Shown here: piece by piece, positions 25,812-35,431 of the stretch | How positions within the stretch are numbered: the stretch's first letter is position 1 | How the letters are laid out: each line of letters starts with the position of its first letter | Assembly: GCA_036009625.1 (NCBI GenBank) | Contig: DASYLJ010000095.1 | Location: forward strand, 14,400-78,399 | Direction: 5' to 3' | Length of the DNA stretch: 64,000 bases | From: DASYLJ01 sp036009625 | GTDB lineage: Bacteria; Desulfobacterota; Binatia; DP-6 | Translations under genes and position numbers: made by a program | Notes under the pieces: generated by a model | What the model saw: the letters and a program-made list of their open reading frames with translations, nothing else | Databases searched by the model: none | Told to the model about the DNA's origin: nothing

Positions 25812-26003
25812 ATGACGACCGAGTTGAACGGCGCGGTGAGCGCCATCGCCGACCAGGCGGCTGAGCACCTGGAAGACGTACGTGGGGAGATCGAGACCGT
25901 CGATCGGCGCGTGCGGGACATCGTCGACGAGTATCCGCTGGCGGCGATCGTCGGCGCCGTGGCGGTGGGCTACCTGGTCGCCCGCCTGACCAGCCGGATC
26001 TAG
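25812..26003 (+). CDS. DUF883/ElaB-like C-tail-anchored protein
   Basis: The 63-residue product has an amphipathic helix (ADQAAEHLEDVRGEIETVD, VRDIVDEYPL) and a C-terminal membrane helix with small residues (AIVGAVAVGYLVARL), as in ElaB/YqjD, which tether ribosomes or other partners to the inner membrane in enterics. The start at 25812 is chosen because AGGGAG precedes it; the in-frame ATG at 25779 overlapping the previous stop is an alternative. Confidence 0.75.
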   Translation: MTTELNGAVSAIADQAAEHLEDVRGEIETVDRRVRDIVDEYPLAAIVGAVAVGYLVARLTSRI

Positions 26004-26015
26004 GAGGCACGCGCA

Positions 26016-26342
26016 ATGGCCACTCCGGAAAGCGCAGCCGTACGCGCCTCGACGACGAAGCGCCCGCCCCGTCCACAGTCCTCGTCCGACCCCATCCGCG
26101 CCCAGCTCGACACCGTCGAACGCGCCTCGGGCGACGCCGTTCGCTACGTGCGGGAGCAGCTCGACAGTCGCCCCTACACGACGCTCGGCGTCGGTCTCGC
26201 AGCGGGCTACGTCCTCGGCGGCGGCCTCACGGTTCGTCTGGCCGGCACGCTGCTCGCCCTCACGGGACGCTTCGCGATGGCGAGCCTGGTCTCGAGCGCG
26301 GTGCGCGGCCTGCAGCCCTCCAATGGAAGGAACGAATCATGA
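26016..26342 (+). CDS. DUF883-like membrane protein
   Basis: The 108-residue product has a disordered basic N terminus (residues 1-28), a helical segment (IRAQLDTVERASGDAVRYV) ending in SRPYTTLGVGLAAGYVLGGG, and a second hydrophobic stretch (TLLALTGRFAMASLVSSAV). It is probably another member of the ElaB-type membrane-anchored set. TAGGAGG precedes the ATG. Its end overlaps the next gene by 4 bp (ATGA). Confidence 0.7.
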   Translation: MATPESAAVRASTTKRPPRPQSSSDPIRAQLDTVERASGDAVRYVREQLDSRPYTTLGVGLAAGYVLGGGLTVRLAGTLLALTGRFAMASLVSSAVRGLQPSNGRNES

Positions 26343-26614
26343 CGACGAAGACTTTCACCGACCGCATCCCGGCGACCGACGACGTGCTCGGCATGCTCGG
26401 GCTCCAGCAGCAGCGCGCCGCCGGCGATCTCTACTCGATGGGCATCGGCGCGTTCGCGCTCGGGCTCGTCGTGGGCAGCGCCCTGGCGCTGCTCTATGCG
26501 CCCCGCCCCGGCCGCGACCTGCGGAAGGACGTCGGCGAGCGCCTCAGCAGCGTGAAGGACCGTGTCAGCGACGCGATCGCGCCGGCGGCCGACACCGTGC
26601 GCCAGACCGCGTAA
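26339..26614 (+). CDS. YtxH-domain protein
   Basis: The 91-residue product has one membrane helix (GIGAFALGLVVGSALALLYAP) followed by RPGRDLRKDVGERLSSVKDR, the YtxH signature (G...G.LYAP..G...R). YtxH proteins are general-stress membrane proteins with a long amphipathic C-terminal helix. AAGGAA precedes the ATG, which overlaps the previous stop by 4 bp. Confidence 0.82.
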   Translation: MTTKTFTDRIPATDDVLGMLGLQQQRAAGDLYSMGIGAFALGLVVGSALALLYAPRPGRDLRKDVGERLSSVKDRVSDAIAPAADTVRQTA

Positions 26615-26653
26615 CGGGCGCGTTCCCGATCGACGATCGAAAGGAGAGACCTC

Positions 26654-27118
26654 ATGGCATCACGCATCGAAAAATCCATCGACGTCGCCGTTCCGGTGAC
26701 GACCGCTTACAACCAGTGGACGCAGTTCGAGCAGTTCCCGCGCTTCATGGATGGCGTAGCGGAGGTTCGTCAGCTCGACGACAAGCGCCTTTTCTGGCGC
26801 GCCGAGATCGGCGGCGTCGAGAAGACGTGGGAAGCCGAGATCACCGAGCAGCGCCCCGACGAGCGCATCGCGTGGACGAACCGGAGCGGCGCCACCAACG
26901 CCGGCGTGGTGACGTTCCACCGCCTCGGCCCGGATCAGACGCGCATCATGCTGCAGATGGACTACGACCCGGAGGGCTTCGTCGAGAACGTCGGCGATTT
27001 CCTGGGCGTCGCCAGCAGCCGCGTCTCCGGCGATCTCGAGCGCTTCAAGACCTTCATCGAGGGACGCGGCCAGTCCACTGGCGCGTGGCGCGGCGAGGTC
27101 GAGCGCCCGCGGCCCTAG
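26654..27118 (+). CDS. SRPBCC (START-like) family protein
   Basis: The 154-residue product is a polyketide-cyclase/dehydrase-type START domain: SIDVAVPVTTAYNQWTQFEQ, FPRFMDGVAEVR, RIAWTNRSGATNAGVVTFH and a long C-terminal helix (GVASSRVSGDLERFKTFIE). It binds a hydrophobic ligand in a deep cavity; no catalytic role can be read. Such proteins recur beside CsbD and DUF883 genes in stress regions. A strong AAAGGAGA precedes the ATG. Confidence 0.87.
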   Translation: MASRIEKSIDVAVPVTTAYNQWTQFEQFPRFMDGVAEVRQLDDKRLFWRAEIGGVEKTWEAEITEQRPDERIAWTNRSGATNAGVVTFHRLGPDQTRIMLQMDYDPEGFVENVGDFLGVASSRVSGDLERFKTFIEGRGQSTGAWRGEVERPRP

Positions 27119-27155
27119 CAGGCGATCACACTCAGAATCCAAGGAGGAAGCACGC

Positions 27156-27353
27156 ATGAACACCGATACGCTCAAGGGTCAGTGGCAGCAGGTGAAGGGG
27201 AACGTCCGCAAGCAGTGGGGCAAGCTCACCGACGACGACATGGACGTCATCCAGGGCGATTCCGAGATCCTCGCCGGCAAGCTCCAGGAGCGCTACGGCC
27301 GCACCAAGGAGCAGGTCAAAGCCGATCTCGACACCTGGCTCGAGAGCCAGTGA
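27156..27353 (+). CDS. CsbD-family stress protein
   Basis: The 65-residue product shows the full CsbD/YjbJ pattern: LKGQWQQVKGNVRKQWGKLT, DDDMDVIQGDSEILAGKLQ and RYGRTKEQVKADLD. These small hydrophilic four-helix proteins are among the most abundant general-stress products in other bacteria, with unknown mechanism. AAGGAGGAA lies 8 nt before the ATG. It sits in the operon that starts at 24802. Confidence 0.92.
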   Translation: MNTDTLKGQWQQVKGNVRKQWGKLTDDDMDVIQGDSEILAGKLQERYGRTKEQVKADLDTWLESQ

Positions 27354-27385
27354 GCCGAAGTACGACGTTCACCAATCGCTGATCG

Positions 27386-27401
27386 CCGGCTGGAAGGCCG
27401 G
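27386..27401. other. Short hairpin before the glycine-zipper protein gene
   Basis: CCGGC, 6-nt loop, GCCGG: a 5-bp GC stem in the 68-bp gap between csbD-like and the next gene, directly before GGGGGAGG. It is too small for a confident terminator and may attenuate read-through or protect the upstream mRNA. Confidence 0.3.
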
Positions 27402-27421
27402 TTGGGGGAGGATCGATCATC

Positions 27422-27949
27422 ATGGCCAAATCCGTATTCTGTATCGCGAAGACCGACCTGCAGGCAGAGTCCATCGTCATGGACCTCAAGTCGGCGGGCT
27501 TCGCCAACAACGACATCTCGGTGCTGTTCCCGGACAAGACGGGAACGCGCGACTTCGCTCACGAGCAGAACACCAAGGCCCCTGAAGGCGCCGCCGCCGG
27601 CGGCGGCACGGGCGCCGTCATCGGCGGAGCCCTCGGATGGCTCGCGGGCATCGGCGCCCTCGCGATCCCCGGGATCGGCCCATTCATCGCGGCCGGCCCG
27701 ATCATGGCAGCGCTCAGCGGCGCTGCCGTGGGTGCGGGCGTCGGCGGCCTGACGGGCGCGCTCGTCGGTGCCGGCATTCCCGAGTACGAGGCGAAGCGCT
27801 ATGAGGGCAAGATCCGTAGCGGCAACATCCTGATCTCCGTCCACGCCGAAGACGGCTCGCAGCGAACCCGCGCCAAGGAGATCTTCGAGCGTGCCGGCGC
27901 GGAGGACATCTCCGATACCGGGGAGGCGCGCGCCGACGTTTCCGCCTGA
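27422..27949 (+). CDS. General-stress, glycine-zipper membrane protein
   Basis: The 175-residue product begins with a ferredoxin-like fold of the YflT/GSP17M type (SVFCIAKTDLQAESIVMDLK, FANNDISVLFPD). A Gly/Ala-rich hydrophobic centre follows (AGGGTGAVIGGALGWLAG, with the second hydrophobic half at IPGIGPFIAAGPI), then a second alpha/beta unit (YEGKIRSGNILISVHAED, RAKEIFERAGAEDIS). Such proteins are stress-induced; the zipper suggests membrane insertion or oligomers. It is the last of the small stress genes; the hybrid kinase gene begins 40 bp later. Confidence 0.8.
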   Translation: MAKSVFCIAKTDLQAESIVMDLKSAGFANNDISVLFPDKTGTRDFAHEQNTKAPEGAAAGGGTGAVIGGALGWLAGIGALAIPGIGPFIAAGPIMAALSGAAVGAGVGGLTGALVGAGIPEYEAKRYEGKIRSGNILISVHAEDGSQRTRAKEIFERAGAEDISDTGEARADVSA

Positions 27950-27989
27950 TCCAGACGACTCCGAATCCGGGCGCCGGACGTCGCTGACA

Positions 27990-29930
<1,941 letters not shown>

Positions 29931-29992
29931 GCACGATTCTACAATTCGAGCCCCGCACAGCACGGCCGTTGCCGTAGTGCCTGTGCCGCGGA

Positions 29993-30009
29993 TTGGCACG
30001 CATTTCGCT
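29993..30009 (+). promoter_or_regulatory. Sigma-54 promoter of receiver-treZ-debranching operon
   Basis: TTGGCACGCATTTCGCT: perfect TTGGCACG at -24, TCGCT at -12, GG-N10-GC spacing. The predicted start is near 30020, two bases before the ATG at 30022, implying a leaderless or near-leaderless message. TACAATTC begins 55 bp before the GG. Confidence 0.72.
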
Positions 30010-30021
30010 CCCTCGGACAGC

Positions 30022-30399
30022 ATGGACCACCGACACCGCATCCTGCTGGTCGAGGATCACGACGACCTCCGCATGGCCGTCGCCGAGATGCTCCGACTCG
30101 AAGGCTACGAGGTCGCCGAGGCGTCCGATGGCCAGGAGGCCCTCTGTGAGCTCCGTGCAGGGCCCTCCCCGTGCGTCGTGCTTCTCGACCTCCACATGCC
30201 CGGCGTCGACGGCCGGGAGTTCCGCGCCGCACAGCTGCTCGATCGACAGCTCGCGGGTGTTCCCGTGGTGGCGCTCTCCGGTCACGGCGGCATCGCGCAG
30301 CAGGCGCAGGCGATGCGGATGGCCGACTACATCCAGAAGCCGATCGATCTCGACAAGCTGCTTTCCGTGCTCCGACGCCTCTGTCAGAAGGCGGCGTGA
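30022..30399 (+). CDS. Stand-alone response-regulator receiver
   Basis: The 125-residue REC domain has ILLVEDHDD, phosphoacceptor D56 in VVLLDLHMPGVDG, VVALSGHGG and the conserved Lys in IQKPIDL. It has no output domain. Its stop overlaps the GTG start of treZ by 4 bp, so signalling and trehalose synthesis are translationally coupled. It follows the hybrid kinase gene and is a plausible phosphoryl acceptor. The ATG at 30022 is preferred because the family motif begins six residues later. Confidence 0.9.
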   Translation: MDHRHRILLVEDHDDLRMAVAEMLRLEGYEVAEASDGQEALCELRAGPSPCVVLLDLHMPGVDGREFRAAQLLDRQLAGVPVVALSGHGGIAQQAQAMRMADYIQKPIDLDKLLSVLRRLCQKAA

Positions 30400-32264
30400 A
30401 CGCTCCCGCCCGCCGATTGCCGCTTGGTGCCGAGGTCGGTGCCGACGGCGTCCACTTTCGCGTCTGGGCGCCGGCGTGCCGAACCATTGAAGTGTGCGAT
30501 CCCGATCGCGACGACGTACGAGTGCGACTCGCCCCCGACGGCGACGGCTGGTTCGCGGGGGCATCGTCGCACTTCCACGCCGGCAGCCGATACGCGCTTC
30601 GTCTGAACGGCGATCCCGCGTTGCGCCCCGACCCGGCGTCGCGCTTCCAGCCCGACGGTCCGCACGGTCCGTCCGTCGTGGTCGATCCGTCGTCCTTCGC
30701 CTGGACCGACGTCGCGTGGCGCGGCGTGGAGACGCGTGGGCAGGTCGTCTACGAGCTGCACGTCGGCACCTTCACACCGGAGGGAACTTACGCAGCACTC
30801 GCCGAGCACTTGCCCTACCTGCGCGACCTCGGCGTGACGATCATCGAGCTCATGCCCATCGCGGAGTTCCCGGGCCGATTCGGCTGGGGGTACGACGGCG
30901 TCGGGATGTACGCGCCGACGCGGCTCTACGGGACGCCCGACGATCTGCGTCGCCTCGTCGATCGCGCGCACGCGATCGGTCTCGGGATCATCCTCGACGT
31001 CGTCTACAACCACGTCGGCCCCGACGGGAACTACCTGTCGCTGTTCGCGCCGCAGTTCTTCACCGACCGCCACGAGAACGACTGGGGCACCGGGCTCGAT
31101 TTCGACGGACCCGAATCGGCGGGCGTGCGCACGTTCTTCGTCGAGAACGCCGGCTACTGGATCAGCGAGTTCCACATGGACGGACTGCGCCTCGACGCCA
31201 CCCAGAGCATCCACGACGACTCCGACCGTCACGTCCTGGCCGAGATCGCGCAGCGCGTGCGGGTCGCTGGCGCCGGTCGCGGCACGTGGGTGGTGGCGGA
31301 GAACGAGGTGCAGGAGGCGCGCCTGGCGCGGCCGGAGACGCGCGGCGGCCACGGCATCGACGCGCTGTGGAACGACGACTTCCATCACAGCGCCGTCGTC
31401 GCGCTCACCGGTCACCGCGAGGCCTACTACACCGACTACGTGGGCAGCATGCACGAGTTGCTGGCCGCGCTGCGATGGGGCTTCCTCTACCAGGGGCAGC
31501 ACTACTCGTGGCAGCGTCAGCGGCGCGGCACGTCGGCGCTCGACCTCGACGCCACCAACTTCGTCACCTTCCTCGAGAACCATGATCAGGTGGCGAATTC
31601 CGGCGACGGCGCGCGCCTCTGGCAGCGCACCGATCCCGGCCACCTGCGCGCCATGACGGCGCTCTGGCTCCTCGGACCCCCGACGCCGATGCTCTTCCAG
31701 GGCCAGGAGTTCGCGGCCAGCGCGCCGTTCCTGTTCTTCGCCGATCACCAGGCCGAGCTCGCACGCCAGGTCGCCTCGGGACGGCGCGAGTTCCTGCGCC
31801 AGTTCCCTTCGCTCGCCGGCGACGAGTCGCAGCGCCGTCTCGACGACCCGGCCGATCCGGCCACGTTCTTCCGCTGCCGCATCGACCACCGCGAGCGCGA
31901 GACCCACGCCCCCGTCCTGGCGCTGCACCGTGATCTCCTGCGCCTGCGTCGCGAGGAACCCGCGTTCCGCCAGCAGTGCGCCGACCGCATGTTCGGCGCG
32001 GTACCGGCGCCCGCGGTGCTCGTGCTGCGTTTCCGCGAAGACGGCGGTGATCGCCTCGTGATCGCCAACCTCGGACACGACCTCCACCTGAGCCCGGCCC
32101 CCGAGCCGCTGCTCGCGCCACCCGACGGCACCCTCTGGGAGACGCAGTGGTCGTCGGAGGATCCATGCTACGGCGGCGCGGGCATCACCCGACTCGAGCA
32201 CCACGACGGCTGGCACCTACCGGGCCGGACCACGACGGTCCTCCGCCCGCGGAGCACCTCATGA
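30396..32264 (+). CDS. treZ: Malto-oligosyltrehalose trehalohydrolase
   Basis: The 622-residue GH13 enzyme releases trehalose from malto-oligosyltrehalose in the cytoplasm. The N-terminal CBM48-like domain (VHFRVWAPACRTIEV) precedes the barrel. Catalytic residues by motif are D267 in DGLRLDATQS, E302 in VVAENEVQ and D397 in LENHDQVA, with spacing close to known TreZ enzymes. It starts with GTG overlapping the receiver stop (GTGA) and ends in an ATGA overlap with the debranching gene. It works with TreY, encoded at 41362. Confidence 0.95.
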   Translation: MNAPARRLPLGAEVGADGVHFRVWAPACRTIEVCDPDRDDVRVRLAPDGDGWFAGASSHFHAGSRYALRLNGDPALRPDPASRFQPDGPHGPSVVVDPSSFAWTDVAWRGVETRGQVVYELHVGTFTPEGTYAALAEHLPYLRDLGVTIIELMPIAEFPGRFGWGYDGVGMYAPTRLYGTPDDLRRLVDRAHAIGLGIILDVVYNHVGPDGNYLSLFAPQFFTDRHENDWGTGLDFDGPESAGVRTFFVENAGYWISEFHMDGLRLDATQSIHDDSDRHVLAEIAQRVRVAGAGRGTWVVAENEVQEARLARPETRGGHGIDALWNDDFHHSAVVALTGHREAYYTDYVGSMHELLAALRWGFLYQGQHYSWQRQRRGTSALDLDATNFVTFLENHDQVANSGDGARLWQRTDPGHLRAMTALWLLGPPTPMLFQGQEFAASAPFLFFADHQAELARQVASGRREFLRQFPSLAGDESQRRLDDPADPATFFRCRIDHRERETHAPVLALHRDLLRLRREEPAFRQQCADRMFGAVPAPAVLVLRFREDGGDRLVIANLGHDLHLSPAPEPLLAPPDGTLWETQWSSEDPCYGGAGITRLEHHDGWHLPGRTTTVLRPRSTS

Positions 32265-34342
32265 CGGACGATCTCCCCCGTCGCGTCGGATGGCGGCGTG
32301 GTGACGATCCCGCCGGCCTCGTGACCCGCGAGTGGCTGGTGACCAACGGCCTCGGCGGCTACGCCTCGGGCACGGTCGGTGGTGTCGTGACGCGACGTTT
32401 CCATGGCACGCTGATCGCCGGGCTGCCGGCGCCATTCGGGCGCGTGCTGGCGCTCGGCGGCCTCGCCGAGACGGTGCGCCTGCGTGACGCCGAGTGCCGG
32501 CCCGCCGGCGACGAACCGTTCGCCGGGCCGCTTCGGCTCCCGGTGCACACGCTCCAAGACTTCACGCTCGAGCTCGGTCTGCCGGTGTGGACGTGGGCCT
32601 GGGAGGGCATGCACCTGGAGAAGCGCCTCGTACTGCCCCACCTGCGCAATACGACCTACGTGACGTGGACGCTGCACGCCGCACCGGCACCGGTGACGCT
32701 CATCGTCGCGCCGTCGTTCAACCTGCGCCCGCACGAGGGCATGATCGATCACCTGCACGGCCGCTGCCCCGACGCCGCGTTCGATGCACCGCACTTTCCC
32801 TACCGCGTCCACGAGACGGATCGCGGCGTCGACGTCGACGCCGACGGCGGCCTACCACCGATCCACCTGGCGTTGCGCGCACCGCGTCCGACGTCGCTCG
32901 TGCGTGAGGACGCCAGCGTCGATCTCGTCTACCGCGTCGAGCGCGATCGCGGCTACGACTTCCACGGGCCGGTGGCGAGCCCCGGGCACTGGGACGTGAC
33001 GCTCGAGCCCGGCGAGTCGGCGATTCTCGTCGTCTCGACCGAGCCGTGGGAGGAGATCGAGGCGCTCGCGGCGGCGGACGTCGTCGCCGCGGAACGTGAA
33101 CGCCGGTTGCAGCTGCTCGCCGCGCCCGAGCCCGCGTTGCGGCACGGGATCGGCGCCGAGCTGACGCTGGCGGCGGATCAGTTCGTCATCTGCCCGCACA
33201 CGCGTGTCGGCGACGAGGCGCGGCAGGAGGCGGCGGGACACACTGCCCGCTCCGTCATCGCCGGCTATCACTGGTTCACCGACTGGGGGCGCGACACCAT
33301 GATCGCGCTCGAAGGGCTGGCACTGCTCACCGGCCGCCAGCGCGAGGCCGGCGACATTCTTCGCACCTTCGCGCACCACGTCCGCGACGGTCTGATCCCG
33401 AACCTCTTCCCCGAGGGCGAGGGCGAGGGCCTGTACCACACCGCCGACGCGACGCTGTGGTTCTTCCACGCCCTCGACCGCTACGAGACGCGCACCGGCG
33501 ATCACGCGCTCCGTCGCGACCTGCACGGGCACCTCTCCGACATCGTCGACCATCATCTGCGTGGCACCCGCTTCGGCATCGGCGTCGATCCACGCGACGG
33601 CCTGCTGCGCCAGGGCGAGGACGGCTACCAGCTCACCTGGATGGACGCCAAGGTCGACGGCTGGGTGGTGACGCCCCGCCGCGGCAAGGCCGTCGAGATC
33701 AACGCCCTCTGGTACAACGCGCTCCGCCTGATGGAGCGCTGGCTGCGCGAGGACGGCGCCGTCGCCGACGCCGATCGGATGGGCGCACGCGCGACGCAGG
33801 CGCAGACCGCCTTCAACCAGCGCTTCTGGTGCGAGGACACGGGCTGCCTCTACGACATCGTCGATTGCGACGGTCGGGACGGCATCACCGACGCCGCCGT
33901 GCGGCCGAACCAGATACTGGCCGTATCGCTGCCGCATCCCGTCCTCGATCCCGCACGATGGGCCGCCGTGATGACGGTCGCGCACGACCGCCTCCTGACA
34001 CCGCAGGGCCTGCGCAGCCTCGCGCCGGGACATCCCGACTACCGCCCGTCCTACGACGGCGACCTGCGCGCGCGTGATGCCGCCTATCACCAGGGGACCG
34101 TGTGGGGGTGGCTGATCGGGCCGTTCGTCGACGGCTGGCGGCGCACATGGCCCGACGATCACGAAACGCTGCGCCACGTCGTCGATGCGCTGGCGTCGCA
34201 CCTCGGTGAAGCCGGGCTCGGAACGATCAGCGAGATCTTCGATGCGGAACGTCCGTGGACGCCGCGCGGCTGCATCGCCCAGGCCTGGAGCGTGGCGGAA
34301 GCGCTGCGCTGCCTCGCGATGGCGCCACCGCCGAACGACTAG
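32261..34342 (+). CDS. Glycogen-debranching enzyme (amylo-alpha-1,6-glucosidase family)
   Basis: The 693-residue product has a GDE N-terminal beta-domain (REWLVTNGLGGYASGTVGG, RRFHGTLIAGLPAP) and a C-terminal (alpha/alpha)6 barrel (YHWFTDWGRDTMIALEGLAL, LTWMDAKVDGWVVTPR, GTVWGWLIGPFVDGW). It removes alpha-1,6 branches to give linear maltodextrins. Here it stands where treX is often found, supplying substrate to TreY/TreZ. It overlaps treZ by 4 bp, and its stop overlaps the convergent topoisomerase IB gene by 4 bp. Confidence 0.92.
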   Translation: MTDDLPRRVGWRRGDDPAGLVTREWLVTNGLGGYASGTVGGVVTRRFHGTLIAGLPAPFGRVLALGGLAETVRLRDAECRPAGDEPFAGPLRLPVHTLQDFTLELGLPVWTWAWEGMHLEKRLVLPHLRNTTYVTWTLHAAPAPVTLIVAPSFNLRPHEGMIDHLHGRCPDAAFDAPHFPYRVHETDRGVDVDADGGLPPIHLALRAPRPTSLVREDASVDLVYRVERDRGYDFHGPVASPGHWDVTLEPGESAILVVSTEPWEEIEALAAADVVAAERERRLQLLAAPEPALRHGIGAELTLAADQFVICPHTRVGDEARQEAAGHTARSVIAGYHWFTDWGRDTMIALEGLALLTGRQREAGDILRTFAHHVRDGLIPNLFPEGEGEGLYHTADATLWFFHALDRYETRTGDHALRRDLHGHLSDIVDHHLRGTRFGIGVDPRDGLLRQGEDGYQLTWMDAKVDGWVVTPRRGKAVEINALWYNALRLMERWLREDGAVADADRMGARATQAQTAFNQRFWCEDTGCLYDIVDCDGRDGITDAAVRPNQILAVSLPHPVLDPARWAAVMTVAHDRLLTPQGLRSLAPGHPDYRPSYDGDLRARDAAYHQGTVWGWLIGPFVDGWRRTWPDDHETLRHVVDALASHLGEAGLGTISEIFDAERPWTPRGCIAQAWSVAEALRCLAMAPPPND

Positions 34343-35370
34343 CTCGCCGCACGGCTCACGCCCTGCTCGAGCAACGCGAGCACCCCACGCTCGGCGGCGC
34401 GCAGGTCGGACGTGCGACCGAGCGACCAGCCGGACACGTGCGCCTCCAACACCAGCGGATGGACGTAGCACGAGCGGCAGACTGCCGGCGTGTTGCCGAG
34501 CCGGCGCGCGACGCGACGAATCGCCGCCACGATCTGCCGTGTCATCCCCGTCTTCGTCTCCTCGCGCGGCGCCTCCGACAGCGCCATCGCGGCCAGCACG
34601 GTGCCCGCCCAGGTGCGGAAGTCCTTCGCCGACACGTCGTCGCCGGCCACGTCTCGCAGGTACGCGTTGACGTCGGACGAATCGATCGGCTGCGCGACGC
34701 CGTCCGCGTCGATGTATTGCAGCAGCTCCTGACCCGGCAGCTCCTGGCACTGACGGACGATGCGCGCGATCTGCCGATCGTGCAGGCCCACCTCGTGGTC
34801 GCGGCCGCTCTTGCCGCGGAAGCGGAAGCGCACGCTGCCCGAGGTCACCTCGGCGTGGCGGTTACGCAGGGTGGTGAGGCCGAAGGAGCCGTTCTCGCGT
34901 GCGTACTCGGTGTTGCCGACACGGATCAGCGTCGTCTCGAGGAGCCGCACGACGGTGGCGAGCACCTTCTCCCGCGGCAGGCCGCGCTTGGCCAGATCGC
35001 GCGCGATACGCCGTCGCACCGACGGGAGCCGGCGCGCGAAGTCGGCCAGCCGCTCGTACTTGGTCTCGTCGCGCACGCGCCGCCACTCGGCATGGTAGCG
35101 GTACTGCTTGCGGCCGCGCGCGTCGTAGCCCGTCGCCTGGATGTGGCCGTCGGCTCGGGGGCAGATCCACACCCGCTCCCAGGCGGGGGGTATGGCCAAT
35201 GCGCGAATGCGCTCCAGCACCTGCGTATCCCCAAGATGGGAGCCGTTGGGACCAATGTACACGAACCCACGTCCCGCCCGGCGACGGCGGATGCCACGGC
35301 CTGCATCGCCTACGTAACGAAGATTCGCAGCCTGGATGGCCGCTACGGCGTCTTCGGGCGGGGGGACCAT
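34339..35370 (-). CDS. DNA topoisomerase IB
   Basis: The product is about 343 residues from the ATG 35370. It has the N-terminal VYIGPNGSHLGD..LERIRALAIPPAWE block, GRKQYRYHAEWRRVRDETKYERL (basic catalytic region), RVGNTEYARENGSFGLTTLR and VRFRFRGKSGRDHEV. The catalytic Tyr is probably the one in CRSCYVHPLVLEAH near the C terminus. It relaxes supercoils without a cofactor. In many bacteria the gene travels with Ku and stress genes, as here. The ATG at 35412 is an alternative start. Confidence 0.93.
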   Translation of the reverse strand: MVPPPEDAVAAIQAANLRYVGDAGRGIRRRRAGRGFVYIGPNGSHLGDTQVLERIRALAIPPAWERVWICPRADGHIQATGYDARGRKQYRYHAEWRRVRDETKYERLADFARRLPSVRRRIARDLAKRGLPREKVLATVVRLLETTLIRVGNTEYARENGSFGLTTLRNRHAEVTSGSVRFRFRGKSGRDHEVGLHDRQIARIVRQCQELPGQELLQYIDADGVAQPIDSSDVNAYLRDVAGDDVSAKDFRTWAGTVLAAMALSEAPREETKTGMTRQIVAAIRRVARRLGNTPAVCRSCYVHPLVLEAHVSGWSLGRTSDLRAAERGVLALLEQGVSRAAS

Positions 35371-35405
35371 ACAAGGCTCGTGCCACGGCGGCCCACAGCT
35401 CCTGC

Positions 35406-35422
35406 CTGGCACGCGAATCGCT
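35406..35422 (+). promoter_or_regulatory. Sigma-54 promoter of DUF748-BON operon
   Basis: CTGGCACGCGAATCGCT: perfect CTGGCACG at -24, TCGCT at -12, exact spacing. The -12 C at 35421 predicts a start near 35433, coinciding with the ATG at 35432, and no Shine-Dalgarno sequence is present. TACAAGGC lies 38 bp before the GG. Confidence 0.75.
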
Positions 35423-35431
35423 TAATGACGC

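Noticed and set aside
35370..35385. TGGCACGAGCCTTGTA on the minus strand, a sigma-54-like match next to topoisomerase IB
   Set aside because: The -12 element has GT instead of GC, and the predicted start point (about 35359) would lie downstream of the topoisomerase start codon at 35370.
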